NCBI GenBank assembly: GCA_964007475.1
Contig: OZ023273.1
Location: forward strand, 44,455,525 to 44,519,524
Direction of reading: 5' to 3'
DNA: 64,000 bases
From: Hybos culiciformis
Lineage: Eukaryota; Arthropoda; Insecta; Diptera; Hybotidae
The notes under the pieces are model-generated. The model made no database searches and was not told the DNA's origin. It saw only the letters and a program-made list of their open reading frames with translations. Positions within the stretch are counted from its first letter, which is position 1. Each line of letters opens with the position of its first letter. A program made the translations under genes and the position numbers. This document shows, one piece after another, positions 21,701-34,900 of this stretch.

Positions 21701-24700
21701 ATAATGGAAATTGATACTCTTCATGGGTAACTGAAATTTGAATAACGAAAATAAAAAAAATGCAGAAATCACGCACAATTGTATGCACATAGCTTAACCC
21801 CAAAAAAGGAAGTCAGAAATTTATACCGCACCTTATTTGATTGTCTTAAAAAATCAAAAAACATACATACTTATTTGTCTCTTTTTTGTGTCAACGATTA
21901 TATATTTTCATTGAATAATTTTTGATTTAATAAAAAATTCAGTCATATTCAAATAATAATTAAATTAATTGGTCTCTATTTTAATTTGTATTATGTAATG
22001 GGGATGTAATTAATAGTGTAGGATTAAATGAAATTTCTTTTTTAGTTTTTATTAAATTTTAAGAATAATTATAACTAATAATTTTTTTTTAATAGCAATT
22101 GGTTTAATTATTTTTCTTCTTATTAACATTTTCAAAATATTTTGGAAGGACATTGTTGTAATATATAAAAAGTCAATCGATTATAAAAAACTTTTGTAAT
22201 ACCACAAACACGAAATAGTAAGCCAAACTATTACCAAATATTACTAACTAATGTTATAACATATATAATCGTTACTTTTATTACTTCTATTATTTTATCA
22301 TTAAAAAAATTAGTATTGTAATTTTATTGTTAAAAATATGAAAGTTTGATTTTTATGACCACATAATAAACATAAATCATATAACAAACTTAATATCGTG
22401 TTATGCTAATTTTGTAGCATATTACAAAATCATGAATTTTTTTTATATTCAATTTAAATTATTTAAATTAGATTAAATTATTACAAGAAATATATAGACA
22501 CAAAATGTAAGTAAGGAGGTGAAATGCTAAAAAATAAAATCATCATAATCAAAAATTATGTCAACAACAGTTGTTAATGTTGCAATTATTACAAGTCATA
22601 ATAACATTAATAATGGATTATGTTAAGAGATTATAATTTTAATTTGATGGAATATCTAATAATATCAAAAACAAAAAAACAGATAATACAATGTAGTGAA
22701 ACAGCATTGATTTCTAGTTAAATATTTAGCTGAATGGTAAAAAAATAGAGTATCCTATTCATTTTTGATACAATAAGTATTATAATTTACATTTTAAAAA
22801 TAGTCATCTGAAATATGTATATTAATTTTGAGTTATAACAATATCCGCATCAACCATTATAATGGTAAATATGCAATTTATGAAGTTTGTAAATAAATAA
22901 ATAAAAAAATTAAAAATAAAATATTAATTGATTAAGACAAGTTAATTTATTCATTAATTAAACATCATGCAATTAGAAATTATAAAAAGAAGAGTCTCTA
23001 CAGTTTTAATTTTTTTTTTTTAAATAATATGAGTTAATTTGCAAAAACAAACTTTTTACTACATGTTGTAAAAATATAAATAAAACCTTTCATTTTAAAG
23101 CTTGACAGTTGTTTGAAAGAATTTAATGCTTCTTATAAAACTCAATGATATTTAAGTTTTTTGAATTTTTCTTCAATATGTTATGGTATATAACTCAATT
23201 CAACTGAAGAGATCTAGTATAATTACTGGCGATCTATACTTAATCAAAATTCGAAATTCCGATGATTAAAAAACTTGGCAAAAATTTGAAGTTTGAATTT
23301 TTTCGTAAGTGAGCAGTATCCTTTCGACTCAAATTTATAAATATTGAAATTGTATTCACTCTTTATGTCTTACATAAAATATAATTATATATAAACATCT
23401 CTTTTCTTAATAGGTGCGTATACAACATTTAGTTTCAATTTCAACATATAAGAGAGAAATATCAAGAAAATCCTTTGCTTTCAGCTTTGTTTTGTTTTTC
23501 TTCCAATATTTACTTTGACATAACAAGATCATATTTTGATTTTTGGACTTTTTATACATATAAAAATAACATTTAAGTACATACTATGTATTACTTGCAC
23601 CAAAGATATTTCTAAATATTTAAGTACTAATCCATAATATCTTCTAACAATATGTGTAATTCTAGCATTACAAAATGAAGTTGATTAAATTTTGTTTATA
23701 TTTTATGTGTAGGTATTTGGATAAATTTATCAGATTTTTATTGAATATTTTTTATTTGTAAGCAATAAAATGATGCATCTTTTTATTGACACGACTTTCG
23801 CATAATTTTACTTATTGATTTGAGAGTGAACAAACCGAAATTTAACATAATCGTTATTTACATTTCAAACACGTTTCACTTTTTCTTAAACGGTTTTCAA
23901 TTACTAAATTACTAAAAGCACTAAATTGAAAATTTTTACAATTTTTTATTGGAATTTCTGCAATTCACAAAAAAAAAAAATAACTAAAAGAGATAGTTAA
24001 TTAGATATGTCAATACGAAAGTTTAAATATTAGGAATATTGAAAATAAATTTCATGATCACATAAAAATTTATGATGAGAAACATTTTTTTTTTATTTTA
24101 TTTTTCTAATTTTTAATGTGTTTGTGTATTTACAAAGTAAAATAAAAGTTATATTGATTTGTATGATAATATCAAAAAATTGACCAGTAAGTTACGTTAA
24201 AGTTTGTTTTTGATATCAATCACTTGACACAAATCCAATATCGTTATAATTTTTAAGCTACATGTTGGTTTTTTTTTTTTGAAGCTTTCGATGTAAAACT
24301 ATTATTTAACTGTATATTATTATCATCCAACTTAAGTCTTGGCTCAGACATGGAAATCGTTTTAGTCGTACATTAAATATTGGTTTCAGATTGTAGCAAA
24401 TTTTCACATTAAGAATTAGAGAAAAATATATTGTATACAAAATAGAAGGTAATTATGAATTAAAATATAAGCGAATAGATTATAATTGGATCATTATTTA
24501 TAATATTATTCCTATTTTCTAAAAATAGTTGATAATTGCTGATTTTACATTTGAGACTATTTTCTACAGAAAAACATGAAAAAAAAATAAGACCATAAGC
24601 GCAAGTTCACTAACTTGTTTGTTACAAATTAGATAACAGTTTAAGATTTTTAAAAATAATTAAAAGTTTCCTATAAATTTGATTGATGCAAGGAAAAAAT

Positions 24701-27561
24701 CACAGTCGATTTGTTTGAAAACAATTATTTACAGCACATAACAACTATTGAAAAAAAAAAAATTATATAATTTAAAACAAAAAATTGATAAATTGGCGTA
24801 TAATTTTAAACTTTGTATTTTTTTGGTTAAAATATAAACCACCAACTGTGTTTAATTTCAAATGTATTGCATTTTCAGCTATATGTATGTAATTTTTTAA
24901 AATTAAATACAAATAATTTTTATTATTTGAGAAGTAGTTAGATCTTCTCAATTCGACAAACATTTTAAGTTTCTTGAATAAAACTGTTAATTTTTTTTCA
25001 ATTTTTCAATTTATTAGTGTCTTCCTGGTATGACCGTAAATTCCTTATATAATTAAATATATATATACATATATATATTTTTTAATGACAGTTATTATAA
25101 TCTGTTATTTTTTTATACTTATAGTGCAGCGAAGAATTTGATTCTTAATAAGTTGATTGAATGGATTGTTTGTACTTGAAAAGTATATTTTTCCCTAGAA
25201 TTGAAAAATCTTATTAAATACATCATTGTAGCACCCTTATATTGCAAAACTTCATTTTCTTATTATTTTTGGTACTGAATAAAGAATAAATTTTTCTTCC
25301 TTTTTCAAGCTATTTATTTTATACAAAGTGTCTGGATCGGAACCAAACACTGAAAGAAACAAATTCGTAATTTTGTATTGGATTCGAAAATAGGTGTTTT
25401 GACCATATTGAGCTCAACTATTTGTTCTGGTAATATAATGTAAACCATAATATAGAGCCAAATAAAATCAAGAATAATAATAAATTGTGCAATCTTCACT
25501 TACACTATCTTTTATTTATAAATTATTGGAATTAACTTTAATTAAAGTAATGGAACTAATGATTAGTACTAAGTGAAAAATTTGGAATTATTCAGTTTAA
25601 ACATACAATTTTTCACATTTTCTGAAGTGACATATTTATTTAAAAGAAATATAGGAAAAAAAACTATTTTTTTGTTTCAATACTTGATCATTATGGAAAT
25701 TGTATAGTGGTTTTTGTTTGGACCTAAAAAATTTATTATAAAAACATTGTATATACAAAATAAATTCCCATTACTACATTCGATTTGGTATTTAAAACAC
25801 TTCATAATTTAAATAATAAAAGTTCTTTAACCTTAGTTGTTTATGGATGAAAATAAGTACATAATATATTTAATTTCATAATTAAGTTTTTATTATGTCG
25901 ATACACTAAGTATATGTATTTTAAGAAAAATAATTATACAGAATAATTTATAAATTGACAATAATTTATAATAATGTGAACTTAACAAATCAATCATATT
26001 TGCAGAATCATTATTTATAATAATCAGTTTCTTATTTTAATATTTTCTAACAAAAAGAAAAGAAAACAAGAAAACAAGAAAATATATACATATATGTATA
26101 ATGAACTGTACAACATACGTATATATTTATAATTTTACGGATTAATTTCGTAATTGACTAAAGAGATTATAATTTAACGCAGTAAGTTCATAAATAAATG
26201 TACAGGAAAAAAATAAATAATAACCAGGAAATTGAGTTTTTTTTTTCTCCAAAATGTTAAACTTATATTTCTTCCAAAACAAAAAAGAGCAATAAACTCA
26301 TTTTTAATGTTTGTTTTCTTTAATTATTATTATTATTATTATATTTTTTTTTTTGACAAATGATGTTAAATGGTAAATGTAATTAGGGTGAAAAAAAATT
26401 TCACACTCGTCAAATTTAAAGTTTTTAAGTCAAATTTTTCTAACAAAACGAATTAGGTATTATTAATGAATGAAAATCGTTTTACAACTAATTTTACTTT
26501 ATTGATAAAATAGAATCTTTTAAGACATTGGAAAATATATTAGATCTTTGATACCATCAATATCATCTTTTGAATATTTCTAAAAAAAGTACCTTTGTAA
26601 AAAAAACTTTATATGGAAAGGCAAAAGGAAAAACATTAGATCAAAAAGGAAATTTTTCCGGCCACAACTTGACAAAAATAAACGAATAGTAAAGTAAATT
26701 TATATCGTAAATATATAGCAACAAATTTTGCAGACTTTTTTCTTAAATGCGCAAGGCAAGCCTGTAATTGAACGATGTTTTCTAACATCTAAGCAAAAAC
26801 TCATAAAAAAGAAAGTTAAAAGAATATAAAATATATAATTATATAGTTTTATTAATAATAATATGACTTTTTCATCATCAAGCTTCTGTTAAAATTGTAC
26901 GCCTACTTCTTTTAGAATGTTATGGACACGATAAAATTAAAAAATATCTATATATTTTTTTGATTTTTAATAGGTAAATTTATATTACCTGTTCGGTAAT
27001 AATAATTTATGATGTTTTGGAAATACGATATAATGAAAAAAAAAATAAAAATAAAAAACCAAATCATCACAAAAAATATGTTTTGTATATCATCAAAGTG
27101 AATTACCGTCTTTACTTGAACATAAAAAAAAAAAAACTTTCATTTAATCATTTATTTCAAATAATGTATTGAAAAAAAAATATATGAACATAAAAAAAAT
27201 TCAACAAAATACAATCATTATGCTAGTAAACTATATTTGAAACTTCTTCGTTTGCAAAAAATTTGATAAAAAGTTTTCTCATTGTCTGTCATTTTTTAGA
27301 ACATTAAAGTTTATGGAACTGAAAGGCCATAAAAAGTACATGTATGTACAGGATACTCGATAATGTTGTCGAACAAATCTCTAACGTGTATGACGGATTC
27401 AATATCAAAAAATGGTTTCTTAACTTTTCAACATTCAATTATAAAACTTAAATCATAATTAACAAACAGGGCAAAAAACTTAATAAAAAACTATTTAAAC
27501 TATATTCTTCTGAATATTTTAAAGTTACTACTTATTATATGATGTTTATTAAGATCATAGT
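18720..27561. other. AT-rich DNA, no gene seen
   Basis: Almost 9 kb of AT-rich sequence with long A and T tracts and short TA runs (for example 25055-25080). No ORF with plausible protein composition, no transposon ends and no convincing exon flanked by splice signals was found. It could be intergenic or intronic. Confidence 0.55.
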
Positions 27562-28110
27562 TTAAGAGCCCTCCACATGAAATTCTGTTTTCTATTTCTG
27601 TTTTCTATTTTTGCAGTTTTTTTTGTTTTATTTTACAGAAAATAAACGGCCGTGAAAAATGCGACAAAAATTGTACGAAAAACACCTCTACTAGAAAATC
27701 ACAAAACTATATTTGAATTTGATTTCTGTGCAGAAACTGTAATTTATCAAAAAAATTAACAAATTCTTAGAAATAAATGAAATTAATTAAAAATTGGTTA
27801 GGAAATTAAAGAAATTCAAAATTTCACGTCACCAGCCCTGGAGAGTGGTATTTTAGCTTTATTTCTGCGTTTGAGATTTTTTATTATCTTTTTCCTTTAC
27901 TTCAGAATCCAAGCAAATGTGTTCAAGTTTTTTGAAGGCTCCTTTGGGCCAAAAAACTCAAAATTTAAAAAATCCGCCTCACCTACCCTGGAGCCAGTTA
28001 TATACTCTCTAACATATCAAAAAATCACTTCAGTCTAGATTGTAGTTACCCTACAATCAAAGCCAAACTAAGACCATTTTTTTGCAATTTTTCACAATGA
28101 GGGCTCTTAA
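27562..28110. mobile_element. TTAA-flanked MITE, 549 bp
   Basis: The left end TTAAGAGCCCTC (27562-27573) is the exact reverse complement of the right end GAGGGCTCTTAA (28099-28110). The similarity continues inward imperfectly (CATGAAATT versus GTGAAAAATT). Flanking TTAA fits the target duplication of piggyBac-type transposons. The interior is GC-richer than its surroundings (CACCAGCCCTGGAG, CTACCCTGGAGCC) and encodes no transposase. A diverged relative may lie at 51481-51801. Confidence 0.65.
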
Positions 28111-31100
28111 GCTTTAAAATTATTAAAAAAAATATGTACCTAGTTTTGTTCCTAAAAATAAACGAAAGATTAAAAAAGTTAAATACGAAATTTTTTTCAT
28201 AACCAGTTGGTCTAAAATGTAAAGAATAGCCAAATGTAAGTAATATGGTTTGTTTATAAAATATTTTTTGTTTATCCTCTGGCTGATGGCTGATAAAAAT
28301 TTCAATAAACATTAAGACGAAAATGTCATAATATTTATGATATCGACCTTAGTTAGAAACTTATTTAATCGAGAATGCAATATAATTTTTTTTGTTAATT
28401 GATTATAGTTCGAGGTCTAAGTCGTTTTTTTGACATCAAATTTGCTTATTTAGTTTTTTGATGGTTTTTAAAGGCCCTATTGTAACGGACCTATTGCAGT
28501 TTGGAAATTTAATTTACCACAATTAGTCTGTGCTCTTCTGCCTAATTCGAAAGTTTAATGTAAGGATATTAAAATAAAACATAAAAAAAGTATATAAATA
28601 AAAGTTAGTTTTTCATTAAATTCAAATCAAACACAATTCAAAAATATGAGAAAAAAAATCTTGTATGGACGATTTAATTTTGTTTATACTTCCTTTATGA
28701 TTAAACTTAAGTTGTAGTAAATTTTTCCACTTACGTATATTGTTAATTATTAATTATTTATTTTGATTAAAATGTTTACATAAACATGTTTACATATAAT
28801 ATATAGAAGAAATATTACGGGGCTTAAAAATTGAATTGAATAACATTTAAAGAAAACTTAAAAAAGAAACTCTGAAATCTGAAGTAGTTCCATTAAAATT
28901 TTATTATATTTTTTTGAGTTATATGAAATATAAATATTAACTTTATTATACTTTATTTTATTTATTTTTTCTTATATGTAGTTATAAAAGGTACTAAAAC
29001 GTATATTATAAAAATTTTCAAACCTGAAAAAAGTAATAAGATCATTATATAATTTTCATTAGTAATTCGACTTATTGCTTCGGGACTAAAATGAATAAAC
29101 TGTAACTACGTAACTCTATAAAAAATAGATTAAAATAAAAAATTAAATTGTTTAAAAAATTTCTAGGATTTTTAATTTATATTACAAAGGTTGAAAAAAA
29201 AGTAAGACTATATAAAAATAACATATTCGTACCAAATAAGTTAATCGGAAAACAGCTTCCACAATTTTAAAACAAAAAGATATAATGTTAAGGTCTTTAA
29301 AACCATTTTGAATTAGTTGTTGACCTTTTAAAAAAGTCATTGTCCATTTGAATTATGTACTTTTGTCAAAGGACGTTTTGGTCCCCATTTATTGTATACG
29401 TATAATAATTTTGACATATTAAAATTTTATTTTTCTGCGACTAATGATTTAAAAAAAATAGAAAAATAAAAATGTCAGAAACACATTGTTATGATTGTGA
29501 TAAATGACATTGCCATATTTTAAAAATTGTACAAATAATAATTCAGTTTTGAGAAGGTGCTAGAATAGTACTAATTTTTAAAATATCATAATTTTTTTTA
29601 CATAATATCTACATTATATAAAAACCAAATCAATCTTTAACAGTGTTATTTTTTTTTCAAGATAATACTAATAATCGAATTAAAAAATCGTAAATAAAAA
29701 AATCCTTGATAAATAAATAACATGATTTATGCAATTTTCTAATTATAATTTACAAATTATTAAATTACCAGAAATAATAGTGTATTATTTGTTTGAAATT
29801 TAAAACTTCTTAGAAACATTTGTTTTGTTTTTATTTTGTTTTTTTGATATTTCTTGTAAATTTACCCGTAGGGCCTTGTCATGTTATTAAAATAATTCGG
29901 ATATTAAAAAGATACATACACTTATTCTTATACAATAAATATTTTTTAAAATAATTTTTTTTTTATATATTAAATAGGTAAAAGAGAAAAATAACAATTC
30001 AATGTCAAAACTAAAAATTTTCTCATGAGTTTTCATTATTTCCTTCAACTTTAAGTTCAACCAGGTCATAAATGTTAAATTTATCATATAGTTTCTGTGT
30101 GCATTATTAACTTATATAAAAATTAGTATTAAATTAAAATTTTGCATGTTAACATAAATTTAGAAAAATTTAGTTAAGTAAGTAAATAAAGTTTATTTTT
30201 TAATGTCATGCTAATTTAACGATTTTTGACTAATACATACAGATTCTAATGTAGGCCAGAATAAGCCAAAGACGTAAACAATGTATCTTGTAAGTTCTTT
30301 TATTAGGTTATTAAGTATATCTTAAATTTTAAGGTTTTTACTCAATAGTGACTTTTGGTGGAACTGTATGTAGGTATACTGCAGTACGGTTGTTAAGTCA
30401 GTGATATTCTGAAAATTATAAATTATTCTCATTGTATATATTGATTAAGGAGAAAATATATTCACTTTTTATTCTAAGTCAGCAAAATCTGGTCCACCAG
30501 ACTATCGAAAAATAAAAATCTGCATAATGAACATGTGAAATTTTAAAATTATTTCTTATTTTGAATAAAATCAAAATAAAATTAAATATTCATTTCGCTT
30601 AAGATTTAAAAATGTGAATAAATTAAATAGAAATTTGACCGATCTAATTAAATTTAAAAAAGAAAAAAAAAAAATTTGGGGTTTTTTTTGCTAAAATTAT
30701 TATAAATAAAAAAATTTGTGTCAATATTTAAAATATTTATTTTCAATTTCATTAAAAAAAAATTATTCTTTATTAATAATAATAAAATGAATCATTAAAA
30801 ATTAGTAAGATTTTTTGAATAAGAATTTTTGTAAAATGAATTTTAATTAAACAGCACTTACAAATATTTCGCATTAAAAATTATTATCCATAATAATTAT
30901 ATTTATACTTCAAAAATAATTTCACGTGCTGATGATAATTAAGTGACATCAGATATTGTTTATAAGTGATTTGGGATTTAATATTGTGGGCTGTTTACAC
31001 AATGATGCATAATATTTCGTAGAATTAGAATAGCCTTCTAATTTTGGTCATACTATACTCAATAGTATGACATTATGGAAGTTATTGTAAATATCAGGTT

Positions 31101-31743
31101 TTCTTTAAGCCGGCAACTGGAATATATCACTGCATTTGCAAAAGAAATTAAATTAGATAAAACATATGTGCTAAAACTAATGATATTTATCATTCATTCA
31201 TTTTAATTAAAAATGTAATAAATGTTATGAAAAAACTACATTACGTTCTATAACTTAAATTTGATCTAAAAGTTTAATAGAAATTCGCTTTAACAAAAAT
31301 TATTGTTTTGTACAATATTGAAAATTAGTGTTAATGTTGCCTACTCCCCAGCGCTCGAATAAAATGCATGTTAATTTATTAGTTCAAGAGAAAGTTGATA
31401 TGCGATATCATCATTTCACACCTTTATTTATCCAATTTTATTTAATTTATTTTTTTTTTGTAATGAATATTTTAATAAGCATACAGAATTATATTTTAAT
31501 TTATTTTCATTTTATAAAAAAAAAAAAAAATTGTTTAAAAATTTAATTAAATGATATAAAAATAAATAACGATAATATTAAGTTTAGTTTTCTTGTTTTT
31601 GATAATAACTAATCAAATGATTGTGATTTACAACCAAAAAATTAAAAACCACCTTAATTAATTTTAATTGTATTTCAGGTTTAGTGAATATAAAATAAAG
31701 GATTTGAAAAAAATTTTAACTCGTATTTTATTTTCATTTTAGC
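28111..31743. other. AT-rich DNA, no gene seen
   Basis: No protein-like ORF, RNA gene or transposon end was recognised. The ORFs present are low-complexity (Lys/Ile/Phe/Asn-rich). Confidence 0.55.
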
Positions 31744-31946
31744 TAAGGGTGATCCAGTTAGTGCAATATTATCAGCACTGTGTATGTGACAACATACATC
31801 TTTTATTTGACAGTTTTGCATAGATAAGGTTATAAAAAACAGCACACAACATTTAACTCCAGAAGAATGTTTGAAAGAAATCTAAATTTATTATTAAAAA
31901 AATGCACAATATCACTTTAAAATTCGATAATTGGATCACCTTTTTA
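31744..31946. mobile_element. small TA-flanked MITE, ~200 bp
   Basis: TA followed by AGGGTGATCCAGTTA at the left is matched by TAATTGGATCACCTT (from 31928) in inverse orientation at the right, with TA just beyond. TA target duplication and AGGGTGATCCA-type ends fit Tc1/mariner-related MITEs. The arms are only ~15 bp with one indel, so the call is tentative. Confidence 0.45.
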
Positions 31947-34900
31947 TATAAAACTTGCAATGATCTGTACTCGGATCTGGAAGAGAACTGAACTTATATA
32001 AACATACTCAAATTATATTTTATTTTCAAATTGTAGAAATTTTGTTTATTTTGATTGAAACAATGTCATTTATATAAGACATTCTTAATTCTTAGCCCAT
32101 CAGATATTTAACAAAAGTGTAACCCAAACCGCCATTGACAACTTCTATAATAATAATATAATAACAACTAATTTTAGTTCTTTTCTTGAAAAAAAAAACA
32201 ATCTGTCTTTAACTTAATTGTCCCTTAATTTTGAAGAATCACAAACAAATACAACATTTCTATTCCATTGGTATATCATGCTGATGAACTATTGCACTTA
32301 ACCTCTATTTTTATTATAATTCAAGTTTTAAAAAGAAAAAACTTAATAAGTTTTTTTTTGAACGTATATCTCTATACTGTGCCATTATCAACAAAAACAA
32401 TTTTTTTTTTTATTTTTGAAGAATATTAGGTAGGTATTTTATAAAAAAAAAATAAAAAAAATGTTTACTTGTTAGTTTGAGAAAAACTTTTTTAAAAATT
32501 TCTTATTATTTGTTATGTTTTTGAAAAGAAGAAATTTACGACTTGTATTTTCATTATAACAAAATAATAAAATTTAATTTAAAATATAAGAAAAAAAAAA
32601 AGTTTATATTCACACTTTTTCTTTTTTTTTTTTTTTTTTAAGAAAAATTAAATCGTAAATCCAAAATAAAAAAAAATTAAAATAAATCTTCCATATAATA
32701 TGAGAATTTTGTTGTTTTTAAACACAATATATTCTTATCGGCATTCTGGCTTTTGTTTTGATTTGAAGCAAAACAAGAAAACAAGTCATATACACAAACA
32801 GAGACTGAAGTACATAATAATTTCGTGGAAAAAGTTATAAATTTTAAGTTCTTAGGCGTCTAAAACTATAAAATAAATTTTTAAGTTCGAGAAATATGAT
32901 ACTCATAACTAATATGTTGGTATACCGAGAATTGTATATTTTTTTTTCTTCATTTTTGAAGTGTAGGTTCTATTTTAGGTTTTCTGGAAATTTCTCACGA
33001 ACTAAAAAAAAATCAAACTACAAACATAGGGTTGGCTATTATTATAATAAAAGCTAACATATGACAACTGTATCCTAATAGATTGAAGTTTTAGTAATTG
33101 GAAGACGACTTTGGATATTCCTTTTCGATTCAGATGAATATCTAACGTTTTTATTTAGTCACATAAGATATCATCTCTATATATTAAAATTAAATACACG
33201 TTATCGGAAGCTCAAAGTTTAATATAGAATATATATGGTTTGATGTGTTTTTTTCTTTATATATATATATATATATATATTTTATTTTACTCATTACATT
33301 ACATTACGTACATTTTTTTAAAACCTACAAAATAAAATTGTTAAAAGAAGTTTTTAATTTTTTTTTTCTCAATTAATGTTCAAAAATAATAGATAAAATA
33401 GAAAATGTTTTTAATTTTCACTGACCTCAAAAAAAATGTTGAAAGATGAAAACTTAGCGATAATCATATGAAAATTAATATGACATTTTGTTTTATGGGG
33501 TAAAAATAAAAGAAATAACAAAAAGAGTAAAAAAAAAAAAGTACAAAATTTATTAATCTGTAAATATTATTATTTTTTTTTTGATTTTTATTAATGTTGA
33601 AATTAATTTTTTTTTTGTTTTTATTGTTTTAGGGAATATTTATGAATTAATGGTCCACTGACTTGTAACACTTTTCATTGTAATGTATCATGTGCAAAAT
33701 AAAATTGAGTGTGTAAAAAAAAATAGGTAAAAGAAATGCGCTAAGAAATGTATCTACACTACACTTATAGGACGTGTAAATCAACTGAAAATTAAATTTT
33801 TTGCGAAGTTTTTTTTTTTTTACCAAAATTAAACATTGTAAATATATCTAGGCAAAATAATCTAATAGAATTAATATTGTAGCTTTGTCATCCGTTGACT
33901 AAGTAAAAAAATATTTTCGATTGTTTTCATATGAACTTATTTAAGTATCATGATTTTAAGCTCTAATATTGTACGAATAATGTGTATAATATTTCAATCG
34001 ATATTCCAATTCAGTATAATTAAAACTTTATATTTCTTAATCATATATTTCTTTTTGAAATAATACTTTCAAAAAGAATACTTTAATTTTTCTAAATTGT
34101 ACAGCCAATAGGCAAGCTTAGATTAAATGAAAATTTGTTAATATTAAAGTTAAATTCGTATTGTTAAAATTTTTGCTACATTTCAGTAGTTCGTAATATA
34201 ATTCTATCGAAGGAAATGGCTCTGTCTTGAATTGATTTCAAACTATGATTTCATAAAAAGTCAATTTTATGATGATGTTTTAGAAAATAAAATTCAATAC
34301 GCTTATTTTTCTATTATTTATTTATTTTTTTTTACTTTAAAAACCTATTGTTTAAAATAATTTATTCTAACTATGAAAAAATTTTATTTACAAAAAATTT
34401 AGATATTCTGGATCATTCATTTTACGCGCTGATGATTTTTTCAATTTTTGTTTTTATATCTTTTTTTTCTGTACCTACAGTTATATACTTGAATTTAGTA
34501 TACCAGACAAAGTAAATTTAATATGATACAGCAGAATTTGCTGCATAGGATAAAGGAAGAAAATTGTGTTAATAATTTTTTTTTTTCAAGTACACTAGTG
34601 CCTTTCGGGTAGAAATAGTTAATTAAGTAGATACAAAATATTCAAATAAAATAGAATATACAATGTTCATTATCAAACTAAAATAGATATCATGACCCTT
34701 TAGAAGGCTGTAAGTTGTATTATTCAAAACAAATTTATATGTTAAAAACATAACCAATGCCTAAGGGGACTTCAAATTATTATTTTTAAACAAGCCTGTA
34801 TAGGCAAATAAAAACATAATCTGATGATAAATATGTAAGTAAGTAGTGTAGTTTAAAAGAATAATAAAAGATAATGTCTTTACTAAATGTCAAATTCATT

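Noticed and set aside
33618..33703. Possible terminal exon: TTATTGTTTTAG acceptor, short frame, then AATAAA
   Set aside because: Only about eight codons to a stop and no partner exon on the plus strand; such signals are frequent by chance in AT-rich DNA.
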